In this document: positions 57,350 to 64,000 of the stretch, piece after piece | Position numbering within the stretch: the stretch's first letter is position 1 | How the letters are laid out: every line of letters starts with the position of its first letter | DNA from: Microbotryum silenes-acaulis | Taxonomy: Eukaryota > Basidiomycota > Microbotryomycetes > Microbotryales > Microbotryaceae | Assembly (NCBI GenBank): GCA_003665825.1 | Contig: QPFY01000020.1 | Coordinates: forward strand, 1-64,000 | Length of the DNA stretch: 64,000 nt | Direction of reading: 5' to 3' | Program-made: the position numbers and the translations under genes | The notes under the pieces: generated by a model | The model's database searches: none | Seen by the model: only the letters and a program-made list of their open reading frames with translations | Told to the model about the DNA's origin: nothing

Positions 57350-58399
57350 AGGTGTGTCACTAGTCGCATATTTGCAACTGCGATAAGGCGATATAATGTG
57401 AGAACAGTAGAGAGAACTAGTTAGAGAAGATGGGAGAGCGCAGAAAATCCATAGCCCTCGGGAGACTCTTCATCTCGCCCTGCCAACCTGAAGAAGCTCA
57501 GAAATCGGAGTCCGGTAACACTTTCCGCGGAATCCGGCAAAAAATTATAAAAACTTTAGGATCTACCGGGGAGCTCTTGGATTGGTGTTAGATGGCCCTC
57601 GATAATCTTAGGCCTACTACGCGAGTGAGGGACCGCTAAGAGGCTAAAGCGCGGCAAGCCGACCCGATTCTCCTTACCCCTATTCGTCGGGGGTCTACGC
57701 CGCGGCTGCACAGAACTTGTGATGAACAACTTGACACACGAAATTATGATTACCTCAGCGAGTTCGGTCAAGATGTGCAGGCACTAGCCAGATCCTGAAG
57801 TGATCCATCGGTTCTTGTTGCTTCGACGGCAATCGGTCGCCATGTAAATGTGACGTCAATTTTTATGCCTGGGCCGGCCGCACGCAGCCGCACGGGGGCA
57901 GCCTTTCGTCACCGGTCTGAGGCTCGCTGAGCGCGCGAGCGGACGCCCCTCGACGATCGGAACGATCCGATCTGGTCGACGGAGCTCCGAGACTTTCAAG
58001 GTCGACTGGGCGTGCACTCAGCCTGCGCCCTGCACAATCTGGAGATCGAGGCTGGACGCTATAGCGCTAAATTTAGCACTTCTTATCCGTCACCGGATTC
58101 GTCAACGGTAACGCTTGCCCGAGGCGAGCACTTCGGCCTCGCGAGAGAATTTGGCCCTCGATCACGACGTCATCTCCGTCCCGAGCCGAGCTTGTCACCG
58201 AAGCGTTGCCCTCCTCTCCCCGATCAGCAGAGATCGGCGGGCTCCTCCACTGGTCTTTATCAAGCTCTCTCTTCTTCTTTCCTTCTCTTCCAAAGCATCA
58301 AAATATTGACGCCCTTCGATCCTCAGCCAAGCACCTTTCAAGCCCCACAGCAGGTCACTCGGCACCTTCGCCCTTGGAAGCCCTCAAACCTTTGTCAAG
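57350..58399. promoter_or_regulatory. Upstream region of the opsin gene
   Basis: A 1050-bp interval without a supported gene. A CT-rich tract (58,255-58,300) leads to the opsin ATG and is typical of strongly expressed basidiomycete genes. Confidence 0.45.
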
Positions 58400-60048
58400 A
58401 TGGGAAACAATGCTCTTGCCCTCAACCCTTTGAGCAGCAACATCGATATCACGACCCATGGTCAGTAGCTTTCCCTCAGACTCCAGAGCAAGAGGTTGCT
58501 GTTGAGACAGTCGCTAGCAGTCGCTAGCAGTCGCAGCGGTAGGGACAGCAGTAGCTCACGAAAATGCTCCCTCAGCGTCGGACTTCCTTTGGGCCATTTT
58601 CTCCATCATGGCCGCGAGTGGTATTGGACTCTTGGTCCTCGGCTCCACGCGTCCTCTCGGTCAACGTGCCTTCCACCACTTGGGTAAGTTGAGCGTGCGG
58701 TTCAAATTAAGCTCGATAGTAGTCCAGTCCGGTTGTTTTCGTCGCTCGGTCAGGAGCAATTCTGACAGGAGCAATTCTGAACTGATTCGCTGCGGGTCAT
58801 CGTCCGCTCCATCTCACAGCTGCCGCGATCTGCTTCACGGCATCGATCGCCTACTTCTGCATGGCATCTGACCTCGGATCGACCCCCATTGCCGTCGAGT
58901 TCATCCGAAGTGGGTCGCTTGGAGCCAATTGGGTCGCCGTCGGCGTCGATCGCCCCACTCGCTCGATTTGGTACGCTCGCTACATCGACTGGGTTTTTAC
59001 GACTCCACTCCTCCTCCTCGAGCTACTCCTCGCTACCGGCCTTCCCCTCACCGAAATCTTCACCACCATATTTTTGGACGAGGTCATGATCGTCACCGGT
59101 CTCCTCGGCGCTTTGGTGTCAAGCAAGTACAAGTGGGGTCTTTTCGTAAGTTACGGGATGGACGGCTGAGCATAAGCTGAGTGAATACTGGCGCATACTA
59201 ACCGACTTTATCCCACTCCTTGCCCTCCCATCACGCTCTACGACCAAACAGACTGTGAGTTGTCCCGAGGAACCGATCTGAGAGTCTCTTGAGACGACCG
59301 CGGCGCTGATCAAAACTCCCGTCTCTCCTGACTGACACAGTTCGGTTGCGTTGCTGAGCTTTACATCTGGTGGATGCTTTTGCTCCCCGCTCGCAAGTCG
59401 GCCAACAACCTTGGCGGTGGCTTCCCCAGAATGTGAGCTTCACTGTTCGTCCCGATTGCTTTGAGCGCTTCCTCTTAAGGTCTGACCTGTGCCGCTTTGT
59501 CTTCCGTAGGTACGCAATGTCCGCTTCAATTTTGTCGGCACTCTGGCTTTTGTACCCTGTTGCATGGGGTCTTGCCGATGGTGGCAACGTCATCACCCCT
59601 ACTTCGGAGATGGTCTTCTATGGCGTCCTCGATGTGTTGGCCAAGGTGAGTTTGCGCCGCCAGTAGTGGAGCAATGTCACACTGCAGCGTCATGGCCGCT
59701 GAAACGCTCATCCCTCACATCGCAACAGCCCGGATTTTGCTTCTACCACTGCATCGCCATGTCCAAGTGCGACTACAACCGTCTTGGTTTCGTCTCTGGC
59801 AAATGTGAGTTGGGCTCGGATCACCGCGAGCCAAGACCTACCCCTGAGTAAACGATACGTGTCTACCACAAATCGACCATTCTCTAGACTCGCAAGCTGC
59901 GACCGCCGAGGAACGCTACTACAACACGCAGCACTTGAACCACGACGAGCACGCCAACGAGCCTCGCAACTCCACCGCTACCCGAGTCGAGTCGTCCCCG
60001 CACGCCGCCGCTCACCCTGGGTTCAAGCCCACTCAGGCCGCCGTTTAA
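58400..60048 (+). CDS. Microbial rhodopsin (retinal-binding light-driven proton pump type)
   Basis: Seven exons: 58400-58460, 58576-58683, 58820-59145, 59341-59432, 59510-59645, 59729-59804, 59888-60048; 960 bp, 319 aa. Seven helices. Helix C reads RYIDWVFTTPLLLLELLLATG: Arg82, Asp85 and Thr89 of bacteriorhodopsin are kept (Asp about 113), and the Asp96 proton donor is replaced by Glu (about 124). Helix G reads EMVFYGVLDVLAKPGFCFY, with Asp212 and the retinal Lys216 (about 241) and the Glu204 equivalent 12 residues before it. This favours an outward proton pump over a sensor; fungal pumps usually keep Asp at the donor site, so the Glu is notable. Long polar C-terminal tail of about 55 residues with His/Asn-rich sequence. 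Retinal would come from the oxygenase 4 kb to the left. A 3-base microexon may lie at 59252-59254. Confidence 0.95.
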
Positions 60049-60433
60049 AGTCGTTGTCTTCCAACAACCGTGTCTCTCTGACGTGTGCTCATCTTATGGA
60101 CCGTAATTAGTCTTGATTATTTGCACATAGCCTAAAGCCTAATATTTACCTAATATCTGCAACTATGTTACATATACGAAAATCAATCATGCTGCGCAAC
60201 ACTCCGCGGTCACTGCAGCTGCTCCGATCGCGACTGGCCTTGGTGAACGGGAGTTTAGCGGCGACGCGCGGCACAATCGGAAGCGACTCGCCGAGACCAG
60301 CTCGGTGTTGATGCGGTGAGCGATCGAGCGCTGCGATGCAGCTTTCCCGCTCGGGTCCTCAGGCTCGGCCTCTATCTTTCTCCCGTCTACTGCCCAAAGG
60401 CTCCCCACCCACCGAGTGATTTGACGAGCCACG
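60049..60433. promoter_or_regulatory. Opsin 3' region and crtI promoter
   Basis: 385 bp. AT-rich opsin 3' end (60,110-60,190) is followed by the crtI leader. No gene seen. Confidence 0.5.
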
Positions 60434-62596
60434 ATGGTTGCCGCAGCAGAGAGTTCCGCACGCCAACGGACGGCCCTCGTGATCGGCGCCGGCATCGGAG
60501 GTGTAGCGACCGCAGCTCGTCTTGCTTCGGCTGGCTACGCTGTGACCTGCCTCGAGCAGAACTCGTTCACGGGGGGACGATGCTCGCTCATGTACACCGA
60601 CGATGGTCATCGGTTCGACCAGGGCCCATCACTGTTGCTGCTCCCTAAGATGTTTGAGGAGACGTTCGTCGACCTCGGCACGACGATGGAGCGAGAAGGG
60701 ATCGAGCTCGTCAAGTGCAACCCCAACTACAAGGTCCACTTTGGCGACGGCGAGAGCTTCACGCTCAGCTCCGACTTGGTGCAGATGAAGACAGAGATCG
60801 AACGATTCGAAGGTGAAACGGGGTTCCAAGGGTGAGTATCTATCGGCCTAGCCGGACTTGACGTTCAAGCATCGTCCGGTGAGCTTGCTCCCATCCGTGC
60901 AGAGACGAGATGCTCGTGAAAGACACCACGCGTAAGTGAAATCACTCGGCTGACTACAATGGTATTACTTTCCGCGGAGATTACAGGTTTCTCCAATTCA
61001 TGTTGGAGGGCCACCGACACTACGAACTGTCGGTTGAGCACGTACTGCATAAGGTGGGCGCTGCGACAACATCCATTTCGATCGTCGGATCTCCCCCACA
61101 TGGGAGGGCCGCTCAGCTCCGGTTGCCGATGCTGAGATCTCGTGCCCGTACGATCCCTGCAGAACTTTACGTCACTCTTATCGATGGTGCGTCCTTCGTT
61201 CCTCAAGAACCTTCTCATTCTCCATCCCTTCGAGTCGATAGTGAGTTGTTGAGGGAAGGATTGATGTGACGATGCGGTCACCGCGAGTGGTGCTGACCAT
61301 GCTGGGCAATAACTGGGGGCTCCTCGTCTAGTACTCCAGAGCTACCCGCTACTTCAAGACGGATCGCTTGCGACGTGTATTCACGTTCGCCTCCATGTAC
61401 ATGGTGAGTCGCTCGCGTGGTTCTAAGAATGCAAACTCTGGCACCAAGCTGAAGCCCTTTTATGATGGCTTGACCAGGGCATGTCACCTTACGATTCGCT
61501 CGGCACGTACTCGCTGTTACAATACACGGAGATGACGGAGGGCATTTGGTATCCGATAGGAGGCTTCCACAAAGTGATCGAAGCAGTCCAAAAGATTGCT
61601 GAGCGGAAAGGTGCAGTCTTCCGATTGTCGACTCGCGTCTCTAGAGTGTTGCTCGATCCGCACAATGCCAAAAAGGCAATCGGGGTCGTGCTGGAGTCCG
61701 GCGAGGAGCTCACGGCGGACGTGGTCGTCATCAACTCCGATCTCATCTGGGCGCTCAACAACCTCTTTGAGCCAACCTCGTACGCCAAACGACTGGCTAA
61801 AAAGCCAGTGAGCTGCTCGTCTATCTCATTCTACTGGTCGATGGACCGAAAGGTACCGGAGCTGGGCAGCCACAACATCTTCCTCGCCGACGAATACAAG
61901 GAGTCTTTCGACTCCATCTTCCGCGACCACCGAATTCCTCATGACCCTTCTTTTTATGTCAACGTCCCGAGTCGAAGCGATCCCTCTGCTGCACCTTCGG
62001 ACCGCGACTCGGTCATCATTCTCGTCCCGGTCGGCCACATCAGCGACTCCTTGCCTGCTGCTGCGGACTGGGACAAGATCGTCGAGTCGGCACGCACTTT
62101 GATCATTTCCACGATTGCCAAACGCATCAACGTCCCCGATTTTGGTTCCTACATCAAGTCAGAGATCGTCAACACCCCCGTCACGTGGCGCGACAAATTC
62201 AATCTGCACCGCGGCTCGATCCTCGGTCTGTCGCACAGCTTCTTCAACGTACTTTGCTTCCGTCCTGCGACGCGCCATCCCTCTGTCGACCGAGCATACT
62301 TCGTTGGAGCCTCGGCGCATCCAGGCACGGGTGTTCCGATCTGTTTGGCTGGTGCAAGGATCACGACCGAGCAGATCCTCAAAGACGACCGTGTGGAGGT
62401 GCCCTGGAGCAAACAGCCGTACGCGATCGCGCAACCGGCATGGGCCAAGCATGGGGTCGTCAAAATTTTAGACAAGCGCAGCCGAGTCAACATCGAGAAC
62501 CTGTTTTACTGGTTCGTCGGTATCTCGATGGTTATGATTGCTCAGTTCGTATGGATTCCGTCGACGACGAGCCTGAGCCTGAGAGGGAGCGCATAG
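60434..62596 (+). CDS. crtI: Phytoene desaturase
   Basis: Five exons: 60434-60831, 60987-61053, 61163-61240, 61332-61403, 61478-62596; 1734 bp, 577 aa, the family's usual size. The FAD/NAD-binding loop VIGAGIGGVATAARLASAGY with the acidic end of beta-2 (CLEQN) is near residues 15-42, followed by GGRCSLMYTDDGHRFDQGPS. Later marks: RPSFLKNLLILHPFESI, FTFASMYMGMSPYDSLG, YPIGGFHKVIEA and the C-terminal FAD box FVGASAHPGTGVPICLAGARITTEQIL. A C-terminal hydrophobic helix (FYWFVGISMVMIAQFVW) anchors it to the membrane. It introduces four or five double bonds into phytoene, giving lycopene or 3,4-didehydrolycopene. Orthologous to Fusarium carB and CAR1 of red yeasts. Same strand as crtYB and the opsin. 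Confidence 0.96.
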
Positions 62597-62869
62597 TCGA
62601 CTTCTCGATTAGGAGATCACATCCCAAGCCCCAATCCTGCTTTCTTCGACCGCATTATTAGAAGCATACAGACCTTTGTACACGTCATTTGAGAAAGACC
62701 GTGGGTTCTTATTATCGAGCCAGAATACATTTGAAAATATCATAAGCCAGGATGCAAGCGTCAATAGAGTACAAGTGATAACGACGATGCGGAAGAAGAG
62801 AAATGAATGCGAGGAGACGATAAAACAGCATGAGTGAACAAGTCAGGTCCAGAACCCTTTGTCTTTCCC

Positions 62870-64000
62870 TTTCTGAGTGCAAGAGTACCAATGCGTTTCT
62901 GGAAAGAATAGATTGACAACGAGGGTATCAGCCAGAGCGTTCTCCCGACGCCGCATGAAAGCCGTGGCGCAAAAGACGGACCAAATGTGTCGGCACTGGA
63001 TCGGGACGCAAACCAAGTCATCGTCAGTCGGAAGTTCGCGTTCTTTCGTTCTGGGAGGACCGCCAACTCACGGATTGCAAGAGCATCGATCGCGCTCCGC
63101 CGGGTCGGCAGGGCAGTGTTGGAAGGGTTCGTGACGATACTACGCAGCGAATGGCTTCTTAGGAACCAGAACCGCTGACAAATTCCGATCGCCGTCTTGC
63201 ACTCACGCCGATATCTTTGAACCAGTGCACTTCGGTTTGGTTCAGGAACAGCGCCGCGGCGATCGAATGCACAGGTGCGTCGCCCCATCTGTGCACGCAA
63301 CATGATCGATTAGGTGAGACCCCACCAACCTACTGAATTCAGGCAACACTCACCGCTCGTAAAAGAACCCTCCAGAGCGATCCAGATGATCAAAGTAGGC
63401 TCGATAGGCCTCGCCTCGGAAGAAGTTCAGGTCGCCAATTTCTATGATCGATGTCAAGGGAAAAGGGGTCAGTCTCTCGGCTCGCCCGGAACTGTGGGCT
63501 GGCACGAAGTGAAAACGGACCGAAGTTGGACTGTAAAAGGGCACAAAGGGGTCTTAAGTGTCATTAGTATTGTATACAAGTGTCTCGCACGGCCACAGCG
63601 TACCCAGAAATGACACAGGTTGTACGTCTTGCCTAAATCGTCGGAGATCCAGTTGATGAGGTTGTTTGGAGCGATCAGGTGTTGGTTTTTGTGGATAAAA
63701 TCTATGTTTGCCCATACACCACCCATAGGAAGAGTCAGCTAGCCCCAAACTCTTTGCAATGAACAGGATAGCGGCTTGCCTTGGGTTTCTGACCAAAGCG
63801 AAGGTATTGTCTCCGCATACTCGTAGATGGAGATCGCCCACCCGTACTTCTTGCCGCTGTCGCGCATGAAGACGAACGGATCGTACGCCAAATCGCAGCT
63901 GCGAAAGTGATACGTATCCCAAGCGTGAGACACATGTCCAAGGCGCGATATACGTGATCCGATTTGAAGACTTGACTGACAAGAACTTGACGCCCGGCTC
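62870..64000 (-). CDS. GT15 family alpha-1,2-mannosyltransferase (KRE2/MNT1-like), partial
   Basis: The C-terminal part of a reverse-strand gene running off the right edge. Exons read DPFVFMRDSGKKYGWAISIYE and AETIPSLWSET (about 63,800-63,900), MGGVWANIDFIHKNQHLIAP with NWISDDLGKTYNLCHFW (about 63,610-63,725), IGDLNFFRGEAYRAYFDHLD with [20 protein letters not shown] (about 63,250-63,450), LNQTEVHWFKDIG, then YRHEPFQHCPADPAE and CSCNP before 63,070. The conserved NFEIGDLNFFR contains the catalytic Glu of the family. The last exon boundary near 62,900 (HWYSCTQKGK) does not join in frame by simple splicing, so one small exon may be missing. Members are type II Golgi proteins that elongate O- and N-linked mannose chains. 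Signal anchor lies outside the window. Confidence 0.88.

Overview
This looks like nuclear DNA of a basidiomycete, most likely a Pucciniomycotina red-yeast or anther-smut relative. The evidence is intron-rich genes with short GT-AG introns (about 60-140 bases), a fused phytoene synthase/lycopene cyclase, a fungal rhodopsin, a GT15 mannosyltransferase, and many copia, gypsy, LINE and Helitron remains. The lineage is inferred; no marker gene names it.

The window has two compartments. Bases 1 to about 22,470 are almost entirely nested mobile elements with one tRNA-Asp gene (16226-16296). In order: an 84-bp satellite with a 12-unit (1008-bp) higher-order period that runs into the 3' end of a Ty3/gypsy pol; a young Ty1/copia element with an intact pol ORF but no gag; a reverse-strand gypsy 5' end with gag; a second copia fragment; a pile of LINE fragments; the tRNA; a copia-like element with gag but no pol, whose LTR carries a solo LTR of the first copia family with a perfect 5-bp target duplication; and a decayed Helitron.

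Bases 22,760-64,000 are gene-dense: TPS2 (trehalose-6-phosphate phosphatase), a small unknown protein, a CorA-type metal transporter, the mitochondrial SAM carrier, ATP synthase delta, TFIIA large subunit (TOA1), a BUR1/CDK9-type kinase, an alpha-arrestin, a 1.7-kb element with 32-bp perfect inverted repeats and a 7-bp target duplication that contains an unknown gene, SEC61 alpha, a Ser/Pro-rich unknown protein, then a carotenoid/retinal cluster, and finally a truncated GT15 mannosyltransferase at the right edge.

The cluster is a full colour-to-light-sensing pathway: crtYB makes phytoene and cyclises lycopene, crtI desaturates phytoene, a carotenoid oxygenase (divergent from crtYB) would cleave the product to retinal, and a microbial rhodopsin between crtYB and crtI would bind that retinal. 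Exon coordinates for TOA1, BUR1, SEC61, the oxygenase, the opsin, crtI and most of crtYB were read from splice sites by eye, and their coding lengths keep frame.
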